Shown here: one piece after another, positions 18,118 to 25,809 of the stretch | How positions within the stretch are numbered: position 1 is the stretch's first letter | Layout of the letters: every line of letters starts with the position of its first letter | Origin: Candidatus Hydrogenedentota bacterium | GTDB taxonomy: Bacteria; Hydrogenedentota; Hydrogenedentia; Hydrogenedentales; SLHB01 | Length of the DNA: 36,395 bases | NCBI GenBank assembly: GCA_020849535.1 | Contig: JADLGB010000066.1 | Coordinates: 1-36,395 of the forward strand | Direction of reading: 5' to 3' | Program-made: the position numbers and the translations under genes | Notes under the pieces: generated by a model | The model's database searches: none | The model's input: only the letters and a program-made list of their open reading frames with translations | What the model was told of the DNA's origin: nothing

Positions 18118-19496
18118 AACCCGAAATTCTCATCGCCGAAGACGATGACACACAGCGCCTGATCCTCAACGATATCCTGAATGTGTCGGGCTATAAGGTG
18201 ACCGCCGTCGCTTCCGCGCAAGCCGCGCTGGACGCGCTGCGCGCGGAGCCGCGCCAGGTGCTCTTGACGGATCTTCGCATGCCCGAGATGGATGGCCTCG
18301 AATTGCTGCGTCAGGCCAAGCGCATCTGCCCAGACATGGAAGTGGTCGTGATGACGGCGTTTGCCACCATCCAGACAGCGGTTACCGCCATGAAAGAGGG
18401 CGCGTCCGATTACCTCGCAAAACCCTTCGACAAAGAAGAGCTGCTGATCGTCATGGAGAAGGCCGTCGAACGGGGCAATCTGCGCCGCGAAAACGTGCAG
18501 CTCCGCGAGTTGGTCAAAGGTTCGGTGTCATTGGGCAACATCATCGGCGACAGCCCGGCCATGCAGAAAGTGTTCAACATCGTGCAGAAGGCCGTGCCCA
18601 TCAGCAGCACCGTCCTCATTCTCGGCGAATCCGGCACCGGCAAGGAACTCGTCGCGCGGCACATCCACTTCGAGGGGCCGCGCGGCAAGAAGACCTTCGC
18701 GGTGGTCAACTGCGCCGCCATCCCGGATACCCTCGTCGAAAGCGAATTGTTCGGGCACGAAAAGGGCGCGTTCACCGGCGCGGAGGCCAGCCGCGCGGGC
18801 AAATTCGAGGTCGCCAATGGCGGCACCCTCTTCCTCGACGAGGTTGGCGACATGCGCCTGGAAAGTCAGGCGAAACTCCTCCGCGTTCTCCAGGACGGCG
18901 TCGTGGAGCGCGTCGGTTCGACCACCCCCCGCAAAGTGGACGTGCGCGTCATCGCCGCGACCAACCGCGACCTGCGCAAGCTGGTTGCCGCGGGCGAATT
19001 CCGCGAAGACCTCTTCTTCCGCCTCGACGTACTGCCAATTCCATTGCCCCCGTTGCGCGAACGGATCCAGGACCTGCCGCTGCTCATCAGTCATTTCCGA
19101 GAGAAACTGTCTGAACGTCTTGGCAAGCGTTGTCCTGCGGTCGCACCGGACGCCCTCGACGCGATGCGCCGCTACCGCTGGCCGGGCAATGTCCGCGAAC
19201 TCGAGAACACGCTCGAGCAGCTCTACATCCTCTGCGACAGCGACACCATCCGCGCCGCGGAGCTTCCCGAAAAATTGCGCCAACGCGCACCTGAATCGGG
19301 TGACTTCGTATTGCCGCAAGGTGGCCTCATCCTCGAAGACCTCGAGCAGGATTTGATCCGTCAAGCCTTGGCCCGATCAGGAGGCTCCATCAAGGAGGCC
19401 GCCGAACTCCTGGGCCTCACCTACAAGACCCTCCAATACCGCCTGAAGAAGCACGAAATTGACCGCAAAGGGGAAGCGTCCGACGGGCAGGAATAG
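18114..19496 (+). CDS. NtrC-family sigma-54-dependent response regulator
   Basis: The protein of 460 aa has a receiver domain (1-120) with acidic pocket IAEDDDTQR, phospho-acceptor Asp53 in LTDLRMPEMDGLEL and Lys103 in YLAKPF. The AAA+ domain follows: Walker A GESGTGKELVARHIH (171-185), the sigma-54 contact loop GAFTGA (218-223) and Walker B GGTLFLDEVGDM. An R-finger region and a C-terminal Fis-type helix-turn-helix, IKEAAELLGLTYKTLQYRLK, complete it. All key residues are intact. It activates sigma-54 promoters. A near-consensus one in this window lies at 30950-30964, but a direct link is unproven. The frame extends upstream to 17796 inside the kinase gene; ATG 18114 is chosen from homology. 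Confidence 0.94.
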   Translation: MKPEILIAEDDDTQRLILNDILNVSGYKVTAVASAQAALDALRAEPRQVLLTDLRMPEMDGLELLRQAKRICPDMEVVVMTAFATIQTAVTAMKEGASDYLAKPFDKEELLIVMEKAVERGNLRRENVQLRELVKGSVSLGNIIGDSPAMQKVFNIVQKAVPISSTVLILGESGTGKELVARHIHFEGPRGKKTFAVVNCAAIPDTLVESELFGHEKGAFTGAEASRAGKFEVANGGTLFLDEVGDMRLESQAKLLRVLQDGVVERVGSTTPRKVDVRVIAATNRDLRKLVAAGEFREDLFFRLDVLPIPLPPLRERIQDLPLLISHFREKLSERLGKRCPAVAPDALDAMRRYRWPGNVRELENTLEQLYILCDSDTIRAAELPEKLRQRAPESGDFVLPQGGLILEDLEQDLIRQALARSGGSIKEAAELLGLTYKTLQYRLKKHEIDRKGEASDGQE

Positions 19497-19573
19497 GGGC
19501 TGGTGAAGGCCCCGGTGAAGCGCTTAGGCCTTGAATTGGCCAGATCCGGCCGATCGGTTGGATCTGTCGGGTC

Positions 19574-19699
19574 GGGCAAGCGCGTGTGGCACAGGCGCCC
19601 TCGCCTGTGTCTTTATTGGCACGTCCGATCGGACCGATTCGTCCAATCCGTCCGATTGGGCAAGCGCGTGTGGCACAGCCACGCCGCGGCGTGGCTGTG
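19574..19699. repeat. Two hairpins preceded by a 21-bp exact direct repeat
   Basis: The 21 bases at 19574-19594 (starting GGGCAAGCGCGTGTGG) recur exactly at 19658-19678. Each copy runs into a stem: CACAGGCG/CGCCTGTG with a four-base loop at 19590-19609, and a perfect 26-bp palindrome at 19674-19699. So the copies share a lead but differ in the stem sequence. Confidence 0.65.
19590..19618 (+). terminator. Possible intrinsic terminator after the response regulator
   Basis: A perfect 8-bp stem with loop CCCT is followed by TCTTTATT, a moderately T-rich tail. It lies about 95 bp after the regulator stop. It is part of the repeated hairpin family described in this interval. Confidence 0.45.
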
Positions 19700-19719
19700 T
19701 CCCATCCGCTACCCCACGA

Positions 19720-20880
19720 CTACGCGGGTGTGATCTTCCCCATCACCACAGCGGCTTGTGCGCCGGTCGCATGAGGCGCGTTCGACGCCCGCCCGCAGAA
19801 CGTCTCATTCCCAAGGATCGCCGCCCCTATCGGATCAAGCGATGCATGCGGCAGGCCATACTCGTCACTTGTCCGAATCGTCACGTCGGAAATGCCGTTG
19901 CGGACGCGCTGCACGAGAGCCTTGTTGTTCACGCCGCCGCCGCTCAGGATCAGGCGCGACACCTTGAACTGCGGTTTCACGAAGCGGTTGTAGGCCCGCA
20001 CGATGCAGTAACTCACCGCCGATGTGACGGTCGCCATCAGGTCTTCATACGAGTGGTTCTTGCGCCCGGCAAGCGCATCGCGCAGGTAGATTTCCGGGCC
20101 GAACTCATCGCGGCCCGTTGTCTTGGGCGGCACCTTCGCGAAGTACGGGTGATCGAGCAGAAACTCGAGGAATTCATCCACCACCACGCCTTTCGTAGCG
20201 GCCGCGCCGTCCTCGTCCATCTCCTGGTTGCCGCTGGTGAGCATCCGCGCCGCCCCGTCGATTACCAGCGTGCCGGGGCCCGCATCGAAGGAGACCATCT
20301 CCTCGAACTTGGGCGGAATGACCGTGATGGTGCTGATGCCCCCGAGGTGTAGCCGCGCTGCCAGGCGATCCTCGCGCGCGAAAAGCACATGGTCGGAATA
20401 CGCGAAGATGGGTCCGCCCTGGCCGCCCGCCGCCATATCGCGCGCCTGAAAATTGGAGACCACGGGAAGCTGCGTGCGCTGCGCGATGATCGCGGGCTCA
20501 CCCACCTGCATGCTGCCAATGGCCTGATCGTAGCCACGCGGCGGATTGTGCGCCACCGTGAAACCCGTCGACGCCACGAAATCGACTTCGCACAGTTCCG
20601 TCTGCGCGAGGCGGGACATCTCCTGGGCCGCGTCCGCGAGGAACTCGCCCAACTCGAAGTTAAGCAAACAAACTTCGCGCACATCTTTTCGGGCAACGAT
20701 CAGGCGTGTCCTCAATCCCGACGAATAGGGGAAATGGCGCGACTTCATCAGCTTGATGTGGAGACCGCCTCCGCTCCCCTTGATGCGCACGAGCGCGGCA
20801 TCCACGCCGCGGGCCGACGTACCACAGGTCAACCCGATCGCGTAGCGCGTGGGTTTCTTCGATATGCCCTGAAAGATCAT
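19720..20880 (-). CDS. anmK: Anhydro-N-acetylmuramic acid kinase homologue (AnmK), altered GTSxDG loop
   Basis: The protein of 386 aa is of AnmK length (E. coli about 370). AnmK opens the 1,6-anhydro ring and phosphorylates anhydro-MurNAc to MurNAc-6-P. Seen: RDMAAGGQGGPI (the RDxAxGGQGaP motif containing the catalytic Asp), LHLGGISTIT (for lNIGGIaNiT), SFDAGPGTLVIDG, and SGGGVNN near the C-terminus. The first phosphate-binding loop reads GLTCGTSARGVD where the family has GxMSGTSxDGxD, so Arg24 replaces the conserved Asp. The DNA (codon CGC) confirms this. The change may alter activity or specificity. It lies 33 nt downstream of the SpoIID gene on the same strand, as last gene of the recycling operon. 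Confidence 0.86.
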   Translation of the reverse strand: MIFQGISKKPTRYAIGLTCGTSARGVDAALVRIKGSGGGLHIKLMKSRHFPYSSGLRTRLIVARKDVREVCLLNFELGEFLADAAQEMSRLAQTELCEVDFVASTGFTVAHNPPRGYDQAIGSMQVGEPAIIAQRTQLPVVSNFQARDMAAGGQGGPIFAYSDHVLFAREDRLAARLHLGGISTITVIPPKFEEMVSFDAGPGTLVIDGAARMLTSGNQEMDEDGAAATKGVVVDEFLEFLLDHPYFAKVPPKTTGRDEFGPEIYLRDALAGRKNHSYEDLMATVTSAVSYCIVRAYNRFVKPQFKVSRLILSGGGVNNKALVQRVRNGISDVTIRTSDEYGLPHASLDPIGAAILGNETFCGRASNAPHATGAQAAVVMGKITPA

Positions 20881-20913
20881 CTTCTCCGCCTGCCTACTCG
20901 GTTTGGAGCCCCG

Positions 20914-22569
20914 TTACCGCACCTGTTCCAGCGCCGCGCCCGCGAAGTAGTGCGCCAGAATCTCCGCATGGCCGATACCCTGGAGGGCCATCCCCCGCGC
21001 GCCATGCTGGCACAATCCTACTCCATGGCCGCGTCCCCCGCCAATGATGGTGTAGGCCACTGGTCCCGAGGGGCCCCGCTCCTCCTGAATCAAGACCATG
21101 GCGCTGGGCAGTCCCCCGAAGACCTGGCGGATCGGCAACTCCTTGCGGATGGTCGCCGTGCCCCCGGATCCCACGATTTTCACCGACTTCAGTCTGCCGC
21201 TGACCCCGCGCTCGCCCGGTTCCACGGAGCGGATCGTTCCCACGTTGTATTGCTGATTCACGAGTTTTCCCAGTTCTGCGGCGGTGATTCGCCGCTTCCA
21301 CCGGAATCCGGCGCTGTCGCCGCTGCAGTACGCGGCCGGTTGCGACTGGAGCCAGCGCGACATGTTGGCTCCGGGCGCTGCTGGGGTTTTCCCCGCGGGG
21401 AAGTCCGCCGTTCCGCGCAAAGCGGGTTCGGGAGGTGAAGACCACACCGTGTCGTTGTTCTCCGTCCAGCCGCCGCAATTCGAACTAAACACCGCGGGCA
21501 CGATGCGGATGCCGTCCGCCAGAACCTGTCCCCGCGTCGCCACGACGGCCGCATCCGCCGCGGGATGGCGGCCACTGAATCCCCCGTACACGCGGTCGCC
21601 TTCGCTGTTCGTAAAGTGAAAACCTTCCAGGATGCGTTTCAATGCCATGTGCCCCAGCACATCGCTGCGCGCGGCCACGGCCTGCGCCTTGAGGGCTTCG
21701 GCGGGCCAGAGCGCGGGCATTTCCGAAGGCAACACGCCCGCGAGATAATCTTCCACCGGCAGCGTTTCATAGATGGCCAGCGTGGAATCGGGTTCAACCG
21801 CGAGATCGAGAACCCCCGTGTACCGGTGCTCCTCGCGATCCTTCGGAGTCACGACGCCAAGCGGCGTTCCGCACTTCACCTTCAGCGGCAAACGGAACGT
21901 CGTGGTCTGTCCCCCGCTGGACGACGCCGTGATAGCGCCCGCGCCCGCCTGCACGAGCTGCGGACGCACCCAGACCCACACGCTCTCCTTCTCCAGACGG
22001 GACTTCAGTGCGAGCGCGTCCTTCTCATTCTCGAAGCGCTGCACCGAAATCCAGTATTCGCGCCCGTCGAGGATCTGCCCGCTTTCCGTGGAGAAACGCA
22101 ATCCTAACAGCACGGGCTCCGCAGGAAAGCCGCGCGCCCGCCACTGCGCCAGGTACGTCTCCATCTCCTGGGACTGGCTGGGCTTGAACGTTTTCGAGAA
22201 AACGTGGAAGCGGCGTCGCGGCGGCGCTGCCTTTGCCAGTTTCAACGTCCAGGAGCCCACCGCGAGGCTTGTTGTGCCTTCGCCGCTGCTCACCTCCAAC
22301 GGGCTCTCGCCCCGCACGGCCAGTTGCGAGAATCCGTGGTACAGGCGAATGCGCACCGGAGCATTTCCTTGCGCAAGGTCCTCCGCGGGCTTGGCCGGTT
22401 CCGGCGCGGGTTCCAGCGGAGGAGTAGGTGTGGGCGCCGGTTCCGGTGCGGGAGCCGGCAACTGCACCGGCGGAGGCGGCGGCTGGGGTGTCCGGCACCC
22501 CTGGCACCCTAACGCCGCCGCGGCCAGCGCCACAAGCAGTCCGCCGCTAAACTTCGCCCAAGGCCGCAC
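20914..22569 (-). CDS. SpoIID/LytB-domain lipoprotein, putative lytic transglycosylase
   Basis: The protein of 551 aa starts (GTG at 22569) MRPWAKFSGGLLVALAAAAL and then GC, a lipobox-like end of signal peptide. A Pro/Ala/Glu-rich linker (about 25-65) follows. The middle includes a SPOR-like region with repeated short motifs. The SpoIID domain (about 270-540) has ETLPVEDYLAGVLPSEMPAL, then KAQAVAARSDVLGHM, FSSNCGGWTEN, and the end GGGRGHGVGLCQHGARGMA. SpoIID cleaves stem-peptide-free glycan and leaves 1,6-anhydro-MurNAc ends. The gene overlaps the end of the kinase-MurQ gene by 23 nt. This gives the operon an enzyme that can make the anhydro-sugar used by AnmK. Confidence 0.87.
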   Translation of the reverse strand: MRPWAKFSGGLLVALAAAALGCQGCRTPQPPPPPVQLPAPAPEPAPTPTPPLEPAPEPAKPAEDLAQGNAPVRIRLYHGFSQLAVRGESPLEVSSGEGTTSLAVGSWTLKLAKAAPPRRRFHVFSKTFKPSQSQEMETYLAQWRARGFPAEPVLLGLRFSTESGQILDGREYWISVQRFENEKDALALKSRLEKESVWVWVRPQLVQAGAGAITASSSGGQTTTFRLPLKVKCGTPLGVVTPKDREEHRYTGVLDLAVEPDSTLAIYETLPVEDYLAGVLPSEMPALWPAEALKAQAVAARSDVLGHMALKRILEGFHFTNSEGDRVYGGFSGRHPAADAAVVATRGQVLADGIRIVPAVFSSNCGGWTENNDTVWSSPPEPALRGTADFPAGKTPAAPGANMSRWLQSQPAAYCSGDSAGFRWKRRITAAELGKLVNQQYNVGTIRSVEPGERGVSGRLKSVKIVGSGGTATIRKELPIRQVFGGLPSAMVLIQEERGPSGPVAYTIIGGGRGHGVGLCQHGARGMALQGIGHAEILAHYFAGAALEQVR

Positions 22570-24394
22570 GCACGTTTCCTTTCGCTTGTTCGAGGCGGCG
22601 TTCCGCTTCCGCGCAATCCACCCGCAGCCGGTGCATCAAAAGCGCCACGGGGATCCGGTCCTTCGCGGCGTCGAGCGCCTCCGACGCCGCATGAGGCGTA
22701 AGGCCGGTCAACGCGGCAAGAATACCCGCGGCGCGCGTGCGCAGCTTCGCATTCACCGGGCGCACCCCGATCATGTAGCCGCCGTAGACCCTGCCCGACA
22801 GCGTCATCGCGCCCGTGGACAACATATTCAAGACAAGTTTCGTCGCCGTACCCGCCTTCAGCCGGGTCGACCCCGGCAATACCTCTGGTCCGGTATCCGG
22901 CGCGATGTGCGCGTCCGCCACGGCCGGCCCATCCGGATTGCAGGAAACCAGCGCCGTATAGGCGCCCACGCTACACGCATAGGCGATGCCTGAGAGCACA
23001 TAGGGCGTGGTGCCGGAAGCGGCGATTCCTACGAGCACGTCGTGCGAGGACAGCGGAGGATGCAGCGCCTGAAGGTCGGCAACCGCGGCCGCCTCGTCGT
23101 CCTCGGCCCCTTCCACGCTGTGACGCAAGGCCGCGTCACCGCCCGCAATGATCCCCACGACCAGGCCCGGATCGACGCCAAACGTCGGCGGACACTCCGA
23201 CGCGTCCATTACGCCCAGCCTGCCGCTCGTGCCCGCGCCCATATAGATCAGGCGGCCGCCGGAGTTGAAGGCGGCCGCGATGCGCTCGACGGTATGCGCG
23301 ATCGCGTCGAGCGTCGGGGCCACGGCGTCGGCGGCGTGGCGCTTGGATTCGTGCATACGCCCCACCAGCGCGCGCGCGCTCAGTCCATCCAGTGGAACGT
23401 CATCGGGAGGCCGCGCCTCAGTGGGCACACCGTGCACATGCGTTCCACCCAACGGCAAATCGTAGTACGAGATCGGCGGCGAAGGCTCGATGTCCGTTAA
23501 CAGTGCAAGCGCGGCGTCAGTTCCCCGCTTTGGCGCGAGACATGGCGCCGCGGAGAAGTCCTGTTCATTCACGAAGGCCGCGAATCGATCCCGGTACAGC
23601 GCGCACTGTTCGAAGAGTCCTCCAGCTACATAGAGGTGCACTCGCTGCGGCAAGCCCATGACCTTCGCAGCCGCCCGCGCCAGATTCGCCAAGTGCCGCG
23701 CCTGCTCATCCACGCAACCCACGGCCACGCGGTCGCCGCGTTCCGCCAACGAGGTCACTGCATGGGCCAGCCGCGCGACGTCGCTTTTCATCGCGGTGCG
23801 CGACCATCCCACGAGTTCCGCAAATGCGCTCTTCCCGGCCGCGTGCGTCAGGGCATCCACGAGGCCGGTTGCTTCGCCGAGTCCATCGATGGAAGCGGCC
23901 GCCGCGCGCAGCGCGCACACCGCGAGTCCATACGCGCTGCCATCGTCGCCGAACAGCGCGCCGCGCCCGCCGAACAGACGTGGCTCGCCGCCCGCTGCTT
24001 TGGCTACGACGCTCGATCCCGTTCCGGCAATGGCCGCAATACCGGCCTTGTCACCGAAGTTGGCAAACATGAGGGCATCGATGTCGCTGCATACCGCCGC
24101 GCGCCGCGCATGCAGCCGCTCGCAGAGTCCGCGCGCCAGCGCATCGCGAAGGGGGGCGTTTCGCGCGCCGGAAATGGCGGCACCGATCTCCAGCGCGGGG
24201 TGCTTGTGGCCGCGAAGCACCGTGCGGGCCAGGGCTGTCAGCGCGCGCAGCGACTCGTGCAAACCCAAGGCCGCGGGATTGGACGCGCCGCCTTCGCTGT
24301 GGGCCAGCAGTTCGCCCGAAGACGCGTGAAGCGCGGCGCGCGAAGACGTCCCGCCTCCGTCCACGGCCAGGAACACTGGCTTGTCCGCGCTCAT
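22547..24394 (-). CDS. murQ: Fused BadF-type amino-sugar kinase and MurNAc-6-phosphate etherase (MurQ)
   Basis: The protein of 615 aa joins two enzymes. Residues 1 to about 310 are a BadF/BadG/GlcNAc-kinase-type ATPase: FLAVDGGGTSSRAAL, IAGTGSSVVAKAAGG, GGRGALFGDDGSAYGLAVCA and YVAGGLFEQ. Residues 317-615 (299 aa, the full E. coli MurQ length) are a MurQ etherase: GVPTEARPP, YMGAGTSGRLGVMDASECPP with Glu400, SVEGAEDD with Glu428, and ASGTTPYVLSGI. MurQ splits MurNAc-6-P into GlcNAc-6-P and lactate. The kinase part is of the type found in MurK, a MurNAc/GlcNAc kinase encoded next to murQ in Clostridium. ATG 24394 overlaps the preceding stop as ATGA. The longer frame to 24670 is inside the GH1 gene. 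Confidence 0.9.
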   Translation of the reverse strand: MSADKPVFLAVDGGGTSSRAALHASSGELLAHSEGGASNPAALGLHESLRALTALARTVLRGHKHPALEIGAAISGARNAPLRDALARGLCERLHARRAAVCSDIDALMFANFGDKAGIAAIAGTGSSVVAKAAGGEPRLFGGRGALFGDDGSAYGLAVCALRAAAASIDGLGEATGLVDALTHAAGKSAFAELVGWSRTAMKSDVARLAHAVTSLAERGDRVAVGCVDEQARHLANLARAAAKVMGLPQRVHLYVAGGLFEQCALYRDRFAAFVNEQDFSAAPCLAPKRGTDAALALLTDIEPSPPISYYDLPLGGTHVHGVPTEARPPDDVPLDGLSARALVGRMHESKRHAADAVAPTLDAIAHTVERIAAAFNSGGRLIYMGAGTSGRLGVMDASECPPTFGVDPGLVVGIIAGGDAALRHSVEGAEDDEAAAVADLQALHPPLSSHDVLVGIAASGTTPYVLSGIAYACSVGAYTALVSCNPDGPAVADAHIAPDTGPEVLPGSTRLKAGTATKLVLNMLSTGAMTLSGRVYGGYMIGVRPVNAKLRTRAAGILAALTGLTPHAASEALDAAKDRIPVALLMHRLRVDCAEAERRLEQAKGNVRAALGEV

Positions 24395-25710
24395 ACACTC
24401 TCCCCGGTCCAGGACCAGCCAGGGGCGAAACGCTCCACCGCTCCGGGCCGGATCGCACCGGATTCGCAAATATCCTTGTACAGGTAGGCGCTGGGATTGG
24501 GCGTGCGCCCCAGCGTTTCCCAGTCCACGTGGACGAGACCGTAACGGGCCGAGTACCCATCTGTCCACTCGAATCCGTCGAGCAGGGAGCGGTGGAAATA
24601 CCCACGCACGTCCGCGCCCTCGCGCATCGCCTCTCCGAGCGCCGCGACGTGATCGAGAAGAAAACGGCACCGCGGCGCATCATCTTCCGTGTCTATGCCG
24701 TTGCCCGCAATCAGAATCGGCCTGCCAAAAACGCGCGCCCGCCCCAGGACTTCCTTGAATCCCTCCGCGTCCGGACGGTACGTGCCAGCCCGCGCGGGAC
24801 GGCCCGCCTCGTCCGTCAAGGCGCGGAAGAACCGCAGTGGCCGGTCGGGCGCCCAGCGCACGGTCTCTGCCCCGTAGTATGAGAGGGCGATGAAATCCGC
24901 CGTGTCGCAGATGTCTCGCGCACTCTGAAACGGGAACCGCGCGCGTCCGCCGCAGGCCGCTTCGGCGAGTAGTTCCAGGGCACGCCGATTCTCCCGATTC
25001 GCGGCGCGCAGATCCCATTCGCTCGCAACATTGGCCGGGCGGCACCGGCGCGCCCGCACGGACAGACCCACCTGCGCGTCAGGCTGAATGCGGTGAATCG
25101 CGCGATACGCCGCCGCATGGCTCTTCATGAGGCTGTGCAGCGCCGTGTACGCGCTCCAGAAGGGCCCGCCACCCGGTGGCCACTGGCCTTCAATCCACGC
25201 CATGTTGACGAGATGCTCCGGCTCCAGGATGGGTATCCAACGCGTCACATTGCTGGCGAGCGTCTCCGCGATCCGCGTCGCGAAATGGCCGAAGATTTCC
25301 GGCGCCTCGCGGTGCTGCCAACCGCCGCGCCGCGCGAACCAGTCCGGCAGCGACACGTGATTGAGCACGCAGACGGGCTCGAGTCCCCGGCGCGCCAGCG
25401 CGTCCGCCACCGCGGCGTAGTGGGTGAGTTCGTCGGGATCGAAACGCTCGGGCTCCGGTTGCACTCGGCTCCACTCGATGCTGAACAGGTGTGCCGTATG
25501 CCCCAGCTTGCGCGCAAGGTCGAAATCCGATTCAAAAGTCTCGGCGTGTCGCGCTGCCGTATGCGCGCTCTGCCGATCGCGGATGCGCCCAGGACGCTGC
25601 TCCCAGCGCCACCAGTCGCTATTGAAATTGCCCCCTTCCACCTGGTACGCGGAACTCGCCGCGCCCCAGAGGAACCCTTCAGGAAAGGTGAACACGCTTG
25701 ACTCCAGCAC
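24391..25710 (-). CDS. GH1-family (beta-glucosidase-like) protein lacking the catalytic nucleophile
   Basis: The protein of 439 aa has the GH1 fold and most GH1 landmarks: FPEGFLWGAASSAYQVEGG with Gln23, LFSIEWSRVQP, LNHVSLPDWFARRGGW with His118, a C-terminal LLDGFEWTDGYSARYGL, and the acid/base Glu163. But TxNEP reads PILEP, so Asn is Leu162, and the nucleophile motif (I/V)TENG reads IAGNGIDTEDDAPR, so Glu is Gly336 (codon GGC at 24703-24705). A classic double-displacement mechanism is therefore impossible. Position as first gene of a peptidoglycan-sugar operon suggests a role on GlcNAc-MurNAc glycan, perhaps replacing NagZ. It could also be a binding protein. The start is GTG 25710; longer forms up to 26121 lie over dprA. 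Confidence 0.86.
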   Translation of the reverse strand: MLESSVFTFPEGFLWGAASSAYQVEGGNFNSDWWRWEQRPGRIRDRQSAHTAARHAETFESDFDLARKLGHTAHLFSIEWSRVQPEPERFDPDELTHYAAVADALARRGLEPVCVLNHVSLPDWFARRGGWQHREAPEIFGHFATRIAETLASNVTRWIPILEPEHLVNMAWIEGQWPPGGGPFWSAYTALHSLMKSHAAAYRAIHRIQPDAQVGLSVRARRCRPANVASEWDLRAANRENRRALELLAEAACGGRARFPFQSARDICDTADFIALSYYGAETVRWAPDRPLRFFRALTDEAGRPARAGTYRPDAEGFKEVLGRARVFGRPILIAGNGIDTEDDAPRCRFLLDHVAALGEAMREGADVRGYFHRSLLDGFEWTDGYSARYGLVHVDWETLGRTPNPSAYLYKDICESGAIRPGAVERFAPGWSWTGESV

Positions 25711-25809
25711 ATGATGCCGACGCCCTGTATGCGCGGGCCGCCGGGCACGCGCGGGATGACATCGGTGGGTGTCAATGGTAGCATGGGCCTCCCTCGGGGA
25801 CGAAACCGG

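Larger units (their letters stand above)
19497..19719. other. Convergent intergenic region with two hairpins
   Basis: This interval between two convergent operons holds two hairpins and a 21-bp exact direct repeat. No gene is seen. The hairpins are likely to serve as bidirectional terminators as well as repeats. Confidence 0.6.

Noticed and set aside
24394..24670. N-terminal extension of the kinase-MurQ frame to 24670
   Set aside because: This part lies inside the GH1-like gene; the kinase begins with the MSADKPVFLAVDGGG start at 24394 in an ATGA overlap.
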